From Thermosynechococcus vestitus BP-1 (GTDB lineage: Bacteria > Cyanobacteriota > Cyanobacteriia > Thermosynechococcales > Thermosynechococcaceae): a DNA stretch of 64,000 nt. The notes under the pieces are model-generated. The model did no database searches and was not told where the DNA came from. It was given only the letters and a program-made list of their open reading frames with translations. Position 1 is the first letter of the stretch. Each line of letters begins with the position of its first letter. The stretch spans positions 620,001 to 684,000 of the forward strand of contig NC_004113.1 of the NCBI RefSeq assembly GCF_000011345.1, written 5' to 3'. A program made the position numbers and the translations under genes. Positions 38,918 through 48,432 of the stretch are shown here, one piece after another.

Positions 38918-38945
38918 AGGTTAATAATGATTACTTATCTTAATA
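38918..38945 (-). promoter_or_regulatory. AT-rich imperfect palindrome upstream of devB
   Basis: The block around ATAATGATTACTTAT (38924-38938) is an imperfect palindrome in an AT-rich patch about 40-60 bp before devB. It looks like an operator for a dimeric regulator and has some likeness to a Fur box. This is pattern recognition only. Confidence 0.3.
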
Positions 38946-38971
38946 TAGAGTTAGGAGGTTATGAAGAAATG

Positions 38972-39559
38972 CTAAGGTCGCCGACCGCAGGATTGCCACA
39001 GGACTTGCCGTTCTAAAGGCAGAATTTCCCGCCACTGTCCAGGGGCAAGGTTGCCCAATTGCAAGTTGGCGATCGCCACCCGTACCAAACGCAGTGTGGG
39101 AAATCCTACGGCAGCTGTCATGCGGCGGACTTGGCGATTACGGCCCTCCCGTAGGGTCAGGCTTAGCCACTGACTGGGGATATGGCGGCGATAGCGAATC
39201 GGGGGATACCTTGGTGGCAAGGGGGGGTCTTGATCGAGTACCTCTACACGAGCGGGTCGCGTGCGATAGCCTTGGATCACTACCCCCGCTGCTAACTGGC
39301 TCAGGGCTGCTGTATCGGGTTTGCCTTCCACCTGTACCCAGTAAGTGCGCGGATGACCATAGCGAGGATCCGTCAAGCGGTGTTGCAACCAGCCATCATT
39401 GGTGAGGAGAACCAACCCCTCACTGTCGTAGTCTAGGCGGCCAGCGGGATAAACATCCGGGATAGGAACGTAATCCTTAAGGGTTGATCGCCCCTTTTGA
39501 TCTTGAAACTGGCAGAGAACCCGATAGGGTTTATACAAGAGAATATAGCGATAATTCAT
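38972..39559 (-). CDS. rluE: RluE-like 23S rRNA pseudouridine synthase
   Basis: 195 residues. The catalytic motif AGRLDYDSEGLVLLTNDG (active Asp in GRLD) and the RsuA-family end motif REGRNRQVRRMTAAVG are clear. Absence of an S4 domain and the short length place it near RluE, which modifies U2457 of 23S rRNA in E. coli. The ATG at 39559 is directly preceded by a perfect 7-bp hairpin (39560-39578) that would cover the ribosome binding site. Confidence 0.88.
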   Translation of the reverse strand: MNYRYILLYKPYRVLCQFQDQKGRSTLKDYVPIPDVYPAGRLDYDSEGLVLLTNDGWLQHRLTDPRYGHPRTYWVQVEGKPDTAALSQLAAGVVIQGYRTRPARVEVLDQDPPLPPRYPPIRYRRHIPSQWLSLTLREGRNRQVRRMTAAVGFPTLRLVRVAIANLQLGNLAPGQWREILPLERQVLWQSCGRRP

Positions 39560-39578
39560 GGTTAGAAAGAGTCTAACC
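39560..39578 (-). promoter_or_regulatory. Hairpin abutting the start codon of the RluE-like gene
   Basis: GGTTAGA (39560-39566) and TCTAACC (39572-39578) are perfect complements with a five-base loop, immediately before the ATG on the minus strand. In mRNA this would sequester the ribosome binding region. It could be a control element or chance. Confidence 0.4.
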
Positions 39579-39793
39579 GCGACGCCGTTTTACCTCAGTT
39601 TATGACCTAGTAAAAACTAGGGGGGAATACTAACTGCAGACTTAGAAGTTTCTGGCTCAAAGACCAGTTTACTGCCGCCCACAGTATTGATTCCCAAATG
39701 TTTTGCAAGTGTAGATCACAAAACAATATTGGCAGTCACCAACGTCGCAGCTAAACTAAAGCTACTATAGCACATCTACTCTGGGCTCTAGCT

Positions 39794-41725
<1,932 letters not shown>

Positions 41726-41842
41726 CTAACTGCTATAGAATCGAGGCAAATGGGTTTTCACTTGCCTAAATGTCAAATCTGACCTAAATTTTAGCACATA
41801 AGGGTTATAGGCGATTCTAGGAAATTTTCAGGCTGTATTTGA

Positions 41843-42781
41843 GTGGGGGATGCAGGGCTAATTGTTATTGGGGGGGCAACGGCTACAGGCAAAACGGCGC
41901 TAGCGATCGCCCTTGCCCAACAATTGAATAGTGTCATTTTGAGTGCCGACTCCCGCCAAGTCTACCGCGGCTTTGATATTGGCACAGCCAAGCCCACTCC
42001 AGCCCAGCAACAGCAGGTGCGCCATCACCTCATCGATATTTGTGACCCCCGCGAGACGCTGACCCTAGCAATTTACCAAGCCAAGGCTCAAGCCCTGATT
42101 GCCCACTACCACGCCCAAGGGATCACGCCCCTCTTGGTGGGGGGGACAGGATTGTATATCCGCAGCATTACCCAAGGGCTAACAATGCCCCAAGTCCCAC
42201 CGCAACCCCATCTACGGGCTCAATTGATGGCTCTGGGTCAGCAGGAATGCTATCAGTGGCTTCAGCAGGTGGATCCTGTGGCGGCGCAACGGATCCATGC
42301 CCACGATCAAGTGCGTACCCTGCGAGCCTTGGAGGTCTATTACACCACTGGGGTGCCCCTCAGCCAGCAGCAACGGCGCGAACCGCCTCCCTACCGGATT
42401 TGGTACTTTGCCCTCACGGGGGGCGATCGCCAGCAAGAGCGCTGCCGTATTGAAGCCCGCACTCAGGAGATGCTAGCCATGGGCTGGCTCGATGAAATTC
42501 AGCAACTGCAAAGGCAGTACGGCGAGGATTTGCCCCTCCTAGACACCTTGGGCTATCGGGAAATGCGCCAATATCTGCGGGGAGAAGTCACCCTCGCGGA
42601 GGCTATTGCCCTCACAGTGCAGCACACCCAACAATTTGCCAAACGGCAGCGGACATGGTTCCGGGCAGAACCTGACATCCATTGGCTGCAAGCCACCACC
42701 CTAGAGGCGCAACTGGCAGAGATTCAAGCACAATTCACTCTCTGTCCCAAGACCACTGCAACAAAGCGGCGGATGAGCTGA
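41843..42781 (+). CDS. miaA: tRNA dimethylallyltransferase
   Basis: 312 residues. The P-loop GGATATGKTALA, the substrate-binding SADSRQVYRGFDIGTAKP, LLVGGTGLYI and the QHTQQFAKRQRTWFR segment are all diagnostic. It adds an isopentenyl group from DMAPP to N6 of A37 in tRNAs reading UNN codons. It starts with GTG at 41843. The last 58 bp overlap the 3' end of the convergent amidotransferase gene. Confidence 0.95.
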   Translation: MGDAGLIVIGGATATGKTALAIALAQQLNSVILSADSRQVYRGFDIGTAKPTPAQQQQVRHHLIDICDPRETLTLAIYQAKAQALIAHYHAQGITPLLVGGTGLYIRSITQGLTMPQVPPQPHLRAQLMALGQQECYQWLQQVDPVAAQRIHAHDQVRTLRALEVYYTTGVPLSQQQRREPPPYRIWYFALTGGDRQQERCRIEARTQEMLAMGWLDEIQQLQRQYGEDLPLLDTLGYREMRQYLRGEVTLAEAIALTVQHTQQFAKRQRTWFRAEPDIHWLQATTLEAQLAEIQAQFTLCPKTTATKRRMS

Positions 42782-43467
42782 TTGGCATAGGGGGTGGGGC
42801 GAGCGGTTTGCTTGAGTTGTTCCAGGTCTGCAGTGCTCAATTGATAGCGATCGCAATAGCGACGAATGCGGGCCAGGAGGTCGCGATCGTCCACCTCGGG
42901 ATGAAACTGAAAGGCGTAGAAGGGTTTCCCCTCCAAGCGAAAAGCATGGTAGGGACACAACTCACTGTAGGCCAGTAAGGTTGCTCCCGCTGGCAGGGTC
43001 AAGGCGCGTTCCTGATGTCCAGAAATGGCCAAAAAGGGATTCGGAAAGCCAGCAAACAGGGGATCGGTAACCCCCGCTGGAGTGAGATACAGAGGGTAGG
43101 TGCCCATTTCCATGGCCTCGCGATCCACAATCACCTGAGCGCCCAAGGCCTGCACTGCCAATTGAAAGCCAAAGCAGGAGGCCAACACGGGTATCTCCTG
43201 CTCAATACAGGCCAAAATTAAGTCCATGGCTGGTGGCACAAAGCGATAGCGGTCTGGCTTGAGCACTGTGGCATCACTGGAGCCGCCAATAAAAAGTGCA
43301 TCAAAGCCTTGAATACAGTCGGCGGTAAAGTCGTCACAGGCAAAGCCATTGAGCACTGTAAATTGCTCGGCCGCCAGACCACTCAAGCGAATAAATTCCG
43401 CTAGTTCCTCTTGCTGGGTGACGCGATCGCCCCGTGCCTGAAGCAGTAGAATTCTTAGGGACTTCAC
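42724..43467 (-). CDS. Class I glutamine amidotransferase-like protein
   Basis: 247 residues. The nucleophile Cys is in LASCFGFQLAVQALG, and the His-Glu pair is in FQFHPEVDD. The domain resembles stand-alone GMP-synthase-like amidotransferases, which hydrolyse gamma-glutamyl amides. The specific substrate is unknown. It begins 6 bp after the stop of the upstream DUF6930-type gene, so they are probably cotranscribed. Confidence 0.85.
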   Translation of the reverse strand: MKSLRILLLQARGDRVTQQEELAEFIRLSGLAAEQFTVLNGFACDDFTADCIQGFDALFIGGSSDATVLKPDRYRFVPPAMDLILACIEQEIPVLASCFGFQLAVQALGAQVIVDREAMEMGTYPLYLTPAGVTDPLFAGFPNPFLAISGHQERALTLPAGATLLAYSELCPYHAFRLEGKPFYAFQFHPEVDDRDLLARIRRYCDRYQLSTADLEQLKQTARPTPYANQLIRRFVAVVLGQRVNCA

Positions 43468-43473
43468 GGTTTT

Positions 43474-45111
43474 CTAGGGTTTAGAAATCTCAATGGGCTG
43501 AGGGGTTGGCGGGCGCTGGGTGTCCACAAAACTAAACACAAGGGACGTTTCAAAGAGTCCCACGATTTGCTTGAGGGTTGGCTGCCTCCGGGTTTTGCCC
43601 GTCACGCCATAGGCCACAGCGAGGCCACAGGCGCCGTCAAGGTCATTGACCTCCTTGATCCAGTCGAGGAGCAGCGAACCACTTTCGGCGTCAAAGGTAT
43701 CCAAAAGCCACAGATGATTGGCGTTGGTTTGAGCCAGGAGCATGACGATTTGCTCAGGGCCTGAGAGGGGAAAGACTGTCAGATGGTGGATGCCACCCTC
43801 CTCGGCAATTTTGGCGGCGATCGCCGCCGCCGCTGATTTTTTGGTTTGAATCGTCAACACAGGATAGCCCTTAAACTCCTCGGGAATCTCTCCCCGTTGA
43901 TGGTAAGCAACCGCTGCTTGCAATTCCCCGAGCTCCTTAGGAGGAAACCGCTTAAAGAGAATATAGGCCTCCTCAGGAATTGCTTCGGTATCAATGGGAA
44001 TCTGGCACAGTGATTGGCTCTCCTCAGTGTCCTCATCAATGCCCGGCATCATCTCTGGCGCTGTTGCCACTTGCACCTGATAACTAAGGGCGCAATGGCA
44101 GGGTGAGGGAATCTGGAACCTCAGATTCAGTTCAGGGTACGCTTCCTGCTCAAACTGTTTCTTTGTCTTTTTCCAGAATTTGATCAGACTCGCGATCGCC
44201 ACATAGACCATCTCAGCCTCTTCAGGGGCATAGAAGTGACGTATCCCCTCCAAAGGATGGACGACCCCCACTTCAATGGTGTAAGCATGCCCCCTCAAAA
44301 CAAAAGAGAGATCGTTGTCTAAATCCGCCTCATCAACCTCGGAAACATTTAAGAAGAGACAATCGTTGCGCAAAACCGTTTCCTCGAGGCGGTCATCGTC
44401 CTCTTCATCAAGGTAGGGATCCTCTTGATCAATCTGCTGCCAAAAGTTGCGCAGGGCCTCCTCCCCGCGGTGGAGCATCAGACCAAAGTCACGGCTCGCG
44501 CCTTGGGGATTCACCAGTACCGCAAAAAGGGTAGGGCAGTCCCAAGAGCTGCAGTGGAGTTTAAAGGGAGTAACATGGTTGAGGCGCCGCCAGATATCCA
44601 GCTGGGCCAATTCCCTAATTTTGCGTTTATAGAGGGGAACGTATTCCCGGGGGAGTCCCTCGAGATCTGGATCATCGCTGGTGACTTCCGCCGCCATCAA
44701 TTCAAAAAAATCATCGAGAAGGGGAACGCGGGCTTGATATTCCACCTGGATGTCCAGGGGAGCAACCACACCGCGCAGGAAAAATTGCAACTCACGGTCA
44801 TCAACGATGATGGCGTGGGGACGGCAGGGCTGAGCTTGGGGATGATGGGGAGATTCGATCGCCTGCACTAACAGCCGCATCAGTTGCTCTGGGGTGGGTG
44901 GAAACTGACGGATCTCCATAGTGCGTACCAGCTGCTCCTTGGGATCGAGCCAAGCGGCACAGAAGACCTCATCGTTGTCACTGTTGAGACTGCGGCCGCC
45001 ACCCACCCAAATGTCGGCAACTTGGGGTAGATTCAACAGACGACGGATGGTTGCAGTGGGTAGCCTCACAGGGCGATCGCTCCCAATTCGATCACCTCTC
45101 CACTCTAGCAA
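43474..45111 (-). CDS. Large conserved cyanobacterial protein (DUF6930-type)
   Basis: 545 residues, soluble, with an acidic central region (QEDPYLDEEDDDRLEE). The front part reads RLPTATIRRLLNLPQVADIWVGGGR, a pattern I associate with a cyanobacterial family of unknown function (DUF6930). Late segments (TIQTKKSAAAAIAAKIAEEGG, LWLLDTFDAESGSLLLDWI) look like an alpha/beta domain. The TTG at 45111 abuts the divergent ATG at 45112, leaving no intergenic space; a GTG at 45069 is an attractive alternative start. Function unknown. Confidence 0.72.
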   Translation of the reverse strand: MLEWRGDRIGSDRPVRLPTATIRRLLNLPQVADIWVGGGRSLNSDNDEVFCAAWLDPKEQLVRTMEIRQFPPTPEQLMRLLVQAIESPHHPQAQPCRPHAIIVDDRELQFFLRGVVAPLDIQVEYQARVPLLDDFFELMAAEVTSDDPDLEGLPREYVPLYKRKIRELAQLDIWRRLNHVTPFKLHCSSWDCPTLFAVLVNPQGASRDFGLMLHRGEEALRNFWQQIDQEDPYLDEEDDDRLEETVLRNDCLFLNVSEVDEADLDNDLSFVLRGHAYTIEVGVVHPLEGIRHFYAPEEAEMVYVAIASLIKFWKKTKKQFEQEAYPELNLRFQIPSPCHCALSYQVQVATAPEMMPGIDEDTEESQSLCQIPIDTEAIPEEAYILFKRFPPKELGELQAAVAYHQRGEIPEEFKGYPVLTIQTKKSAAAAIAAKIAEEGGIHHLTVFPLSGPEQIVMLLAQTNANHLWLLDTFDAESGSLLLDWIKEVNDLDGACGLAVAYGVTGKTRRQPTLKQIVGLFETSLVFSFVDTQRPPTPQPIEISKP

Positions 45112-45543
45112 ATGATGGCAATGGGTCGCACGAAGTATTTTTTGGGGTTTGATCCAGGACAGGACAAGTGTGGTCTAGCCCTTGCCCTTGGTCAAGAAGT
45201 GGTGCGCCATGAAGTGGTGGCCAGCGATCGCGCGATCGCCTGTGTGCAGGAGTGGCACCAAGCCTACCCATTTGAACAGGTGATTATAGGCAATCAAACC
45301 ACCTCCCGCCGGTGGCAGCAGCAACTGCAAGCAGCTTTAGCGGTGGAAATTATTCCGGTGGATGAGCGCCATAGTACCTTAGAGGCCCGCGATCGCTATT
45401 GGCAACTCTTTCCGCCCCGCGGTTGGCAACGGCTCATTCCCAAGGGGTTGCGCGTGCCCCCCCGCCCCATTGACGACATTGTGGCGATTGTGTTGTTGGA
45501 ACGCTACTGTGGCTATCCCCTGCTGCTCAGTCAGAGGCAATAA
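45112..45543 (+). CDS. RNase H-fold protein related to YqgF/RuvX
   Basis: 143 residues. FLGFDPGQDKCGLALA carries the first catalytic Asp of the RNase H-like fold. VIIGNQTTSRRW, a conserved Glu in VDERHSTLEARDRYW and Asp in RPIDDIVAIVLLERY supply the remaining candidate ligands. YqgF-like proteins process 16S rRNA ends or resemble Holliday junction resolvases; which role applies is not shown. The start may be any of ATG 45112, 45115 or 45121. The RNB nuclease gene follows 38 bp downstream. Confidence 0.75.
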   Translation: MMAMGRTKYFLGFDPGQDKCGLALALGQEVVRHEVVASDRAIACVQEWHQAYPFEQVIIGNQTTSRRWQQQLQAALAVEIIPVDERHSTLEARDRYWQLFPPRGWQRLIPKGLRVPPRPIDDIVAIVLLERYCGYPLLLSQRQ

Positions 45544-45581
45544 ACTTTATAATTGTCAGGTTATAGTACAGCACGGCAGCC

Positions 45582-47606
45582 GTGGAGAAAGGCACCCTCA
45601 TTGAATTTCGGGTCAATAACCAGCGTCGCTTGGCGGTCATCGATCGCCCGGAAGGTAAAAAGCATTGGATTGCCATTGATGAGCATCTGCAAACCCATAC
45701 CATTCATCCGCGCCAACTCACATTTACGGTGCCTGAGGAGCGGTTTCGCCCCCAAGAGATTGCCACATTTTGGCAGCAGGTGCAGCCCCTCCTGGATGCC
45801 GACAGTTTAGAAGTGGCTTGGGAGATTATCCGCGAGGAAAACCGCACTATTACACCAGCGGATCTAGCGGAGCTGCTTTTTTCGGAGCGATCAGCGGTGG
45901 CCTGCTATGCCGCCTACTATCTCCTCAGCGAGGATCGCTTCTATTTCAAGCTCAAGGGAGAAACCTACGAGCCTCGGCCAGCGGCTCAAGTGGCAGAACT
46001 CAAACATCAAAGCGAGCGGGAAGCCCAACGCCTGGCGGAGGAAGTCAGCTTTCGCGAACATTTAGGGCAAGCCCTGAGGGGCGAAGCCGTGGAGTGGTCT
46101 GCCAGCGATCGCAAGCGCCTGGAGCAGTTAGAACGCTATGCTATAGCCATTGAATCCAGTGCCCAGCACCAAGCTGCCATTGATCTCCTCAGTGAGTTAA
46201 AGCGTCCTACGCAACCCCTAGGGGCATTCCAACTGCTGGTGGATCTCGGCCTTTGGTCAGAGCACGAAAATCTCTTCCTGCGCCGTAGTCAAATTGACGT
46301 TGAATTTTCTGCCAAGGTACTTGCTGTGGCCCATGAACGCCTCACCTCACCCCCTACAGACATTGACGCTCCCCTGCGCCGCGATCTCACCCATCTCAAG
46401 GTCTATACCATTGACGACGAAAGCACCCAAGAAATTGATGATGGCCTTAGCCTAGAGGTCATTGGCGATCGCCAAAAGCTCTGGATTCACATTGCGGATC
46501 CCACCCGCTGGGTCATGGTGGATGATCTCTTGGATCAGGAGGCTCGCCGCCGCGCCACAACGGTCTATCTGCCGACGGGGATGATTCCCATGTTTCCCAC
46601 GGAATTAGCCACCGGGCCGATGAGTTTAGTTGCGGGACAAACCTGTTGTGCCCTGAGTTTTGGCATTCTTTTGGCGGACAGTGGCGAGGTTTTAGAGTAC
46701 GAAATTTGCCCCAGTTGGATTCGCCCGACCTATCGTCTTAGCTATGACGATGTGGACATGATTTTAGAGCAGGGGGTAACCGGGGAAGCAGATCTGCTGG
46801 CGATCGCCCAATGGGGACAGCGGCGCAGTGAGTGGCGACGGCAACGGGGAGCGATTCGCATCAATATCCCTGAACCCAACATTAAAGTGGCGGGTGAAGA
46901 GGTGGAAATCTCGCCCCTCCATGATTCACCCGCCCGCCAGCTAGTGGCAGAAATGATGATTCTTGCCGGTGAAGTGGCCGCCCATTTTGGCGCCCGTGAG
47001 GGCATTCCCCTGCCCTTTCGCTGTCAATCCCCCCCAGAACTGCCCTCAGAGGAGGAATTACTGCAACTACCCGCTGGCATAGTGCGCGACTGCGCCATTC
47101 GTCGCTGTATGCCCCGCAGTGAAATGAGTACCCAACCCAATCCCCATGCTAGCCTAGGCCTTGATGCCTACTGCCAAGTGACGTCCCCCATTCGCCGCTA
47201 TACGGATCTGCTGGCGCACCGTCAGATTAAAGCCCACCTGCGGGGGGAAACCCCACCCCTCACACCCGAGCAACTGAATGAAATTCTACTGGGGCTGGTG
47301 TCTTCCCTTCAGGAGTCTTCCCTTGTGGAGCGGCAAACCAACCGCTATTGGTGCTTAGAGTATCTACGGCGGCATCGGGAAGAGGTGTGGCGGGGCATCT
47401 TACTGCGTTGGTTGCGTCCTGAGGAGGGGCTGGGGCTGGTTCTCTTGGAGGATTTGGCGGTGGAACTGGCGATGCGCTTTCAACGGCAGGCCAAGTTGGG
47501 AGAGTGTGTGCTGGTACGCGTCAGTCGTGTGGATCCCCGCAGTGATCAAATTTGGCTGGAGGAGGTGCCTGCCGAGACATCCATACCCGCAGAAACCGTT
47601 GCATGA
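45582..47606 (+). CDS. RNase II/R-family exoribonuclease (RNB domain)
   Basis: 674 residues. An N-terminal domain with a small barrel and helices precedes the RNB catalytic domain. The catalytic Asp cluster is in YTIDDESTQEIDDGLSLE, and the domain ends with YCQVTSPIRRYTDLLAHRQ. A C-terminal S1-like segment (GECVLVRVSRVDPRSDQIWLEE) follows. These enzymes degrade RNA processively 3' to 5' with two metals. It is like the single RNase II-type enzyme of cyanobacteria and chloroplasts. The start is GTG 45582. Confidence 0.92.
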   Translation: MEKGTLIEFRVNNQRRLAVIDRPEGKKHWIAIDEHLQTHTIHPRQLTFTVPEERFRPQEIATFWQQVQPLLDADSLEVAWEIIREENRTITPADLAELLFSERSAVACYAAYYLLSEDRFYFKLKGETYEPRPAAQVAELKHQSEREAQRLAEEVSFREHLGQALRGEAVEWSASDRKRLEQLERYAIAIESSAQHQAAIDLLSELKRPTQPLGAFQLLVDLGLWSEHENLFLRRSQIDVEFSAKVLAVAHERLTSPPTDIDAPLRRDLTHLKVYTIDDESTQEIDDGLSLEVIGDRQKLWIHIADPTRWVMVDDLLDQEARRRATTVYLPTGMIPMFPTELATGPMSLVAGQTCCALSFGILLADSGEVLEYEICPSWIRPTYRLSYDDVDMILEQGVTGEADLLAIAQWGQRRSEWRRQRGAIRINIPEPNIKVAGEEVEISPLHDSPARQLVAEMMILAGEVAAHFGAREGIPLPFRCQSPPELPSEEELLQLPAGIVRDCAIRRCMPRSEMSTQPNPHASLGLDAYCQVTSPIRRYTDLLAHRQIKAHLRGETPPLTPEQLNEILLGLVSSLQESSLVERQTNRYWCLEYLRRHREEVWRGILLRWLRPEEGLGLVLLEDLAVELAMRFQRQAKLGECVLVRVSRVDPRSDQIWLEEVPAETSIPAETVA

Positions 47607-47616
47607 TCCTAAAAGC

Positions 47617-48006
47617 ATGAAAAAGTGGCAGTGTATGCAAGGGTGTGGGGCCTGCTGTTACCTTGACTTGAGCGATCGTCCAGAGGTGCCCACCATTCTC
47701 AATGACGAGGAATTTGCCCTCTACCAATCTCTCATTGGTGCCGATGGCTGGTGTATTCACTTTGACCCCCTGAGTCGCCGCTGTCGTATCTATGAGAATC
47801 GCCCCCGTTTTTGCCGCGTCACCCCAGAGGTTTTTGAGGACCTGTACGGCATCCTGCCCGAGGAACTGGATGAGTTTGCGGTTCAGTGTTGCTGTGAACA
47901 CATTAGCGATCGCTACGGTGAGCGGAGTTTTGAACTGCTGCGCTATGAATATCTCGTCGGGCAGAGCGTAGATTCTCCCCAAGGGGATCCCCCACCTTTT
48001 CACTGA
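47617..48006 (+). CDS. YkgJ-family cysteine-cluster protein
   Basis: 129 residues from ATG 47617 (MKKWQCMQGCGACCYLDLSDRP), 10 bp after the nuclease stop codon. The N-terminal CxxxCGACC, CIHFDPLSRRCRIYENRPRFCR and a late CCCE form the Cys cluster of this family, thought to bind zinc or an iron-sulfur cluster. Function is not established. The upstream extension to 47506 lies inside the nuclease gene and is rejected. Confidence 0.85.
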   Translation: MKKWQCMQGCGACCYLDLSDRPEVPTILNDEEFALYQSLIGADGWCIHFDPLSRRCRIYENRPRFCRVTPEVFEDLYGILPEELDEFAVQCCCEHISDRYGERSFELLRYEYLVGQSVDSPQGDPPPFH

Positions 48007-48018
48007 GAAGATGCCCCC

Positions 48019-48024
48019 TATAAT
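48019..48024 (+). promoter_or_regulatory. Candidate -10 box TATAAT before the gene at 48052
   Basis: A perfect TATAAT lies 27 bp before the ATG at 48052. The -35 region (about 47996) is poor, so the promoter would need an activator or be weak. Confidence 0.35.
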
Positions 48025-48051
48025 AACAGCAGGTGTGTTCAGCCAGAGCCC

Positions 48052-48405
48052 ATGAGTGAGCAGCGGATGCGGGTTAACTTGGTAGAAGGTGCGGTCAATT
48101 TTTGCTTTTCCCGCCCAGCAGCAGAGGCTCTACGGCAGGAGATTCAAGCTTTAATGGAGCGGATGCGGGCGATCGCCAGAGCCAAAGCCAGCGGTACGCC
48201 TTTGTCCGCGCAAGCGGCGATGGAATACCAGCACGTCGGTGAAGTCTTTCTTGAAGTGTTTTGTAATCCGAATATCTGGCCGAACCCCTACGCTGCTAAA
48301 GTTCTTTTGACGGTACGCGATGACCGCATTCGTTTAACGACCGAGGCAGAACTCAATCGTCTTGTGGAAGACCTCAACCAGTTTCTCGAAAGCGCTACCC
48401 CCTAG
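48052..48405 (+). CDS. Conserved-looking cyanobacterial protein of unknown function
   Basis: 117 residues, soluble, helix-strand pattern. The phrase FLEVFCNPNIWPNPYAAKV followed by RDDRIRLTTEAELNRLVEDLN is strongly protein-like and I believe conserved in cyanobacteria, but no function comes to mind. The stop codon sits inside a 12-bp palindrome CCCCCTAGGGGG (48398-48409). The ABC transporter gene follows 27 bp later on the same strand. Confidence 0.7.
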   Translation: MSEQRMRVNLVEGAVNFCFSRPAAEALRQEIQALMERMRAIARAKASGTPLSAQAAMEYQHVGEVFLEVFCNPNIWPNPYAAKVLLTVRDDRIRLTTEAELNRLVEDLNQFLESATP

Positions 48406-48432
48406 GGGGGCAATATCTGTTACGTTGAGGAT

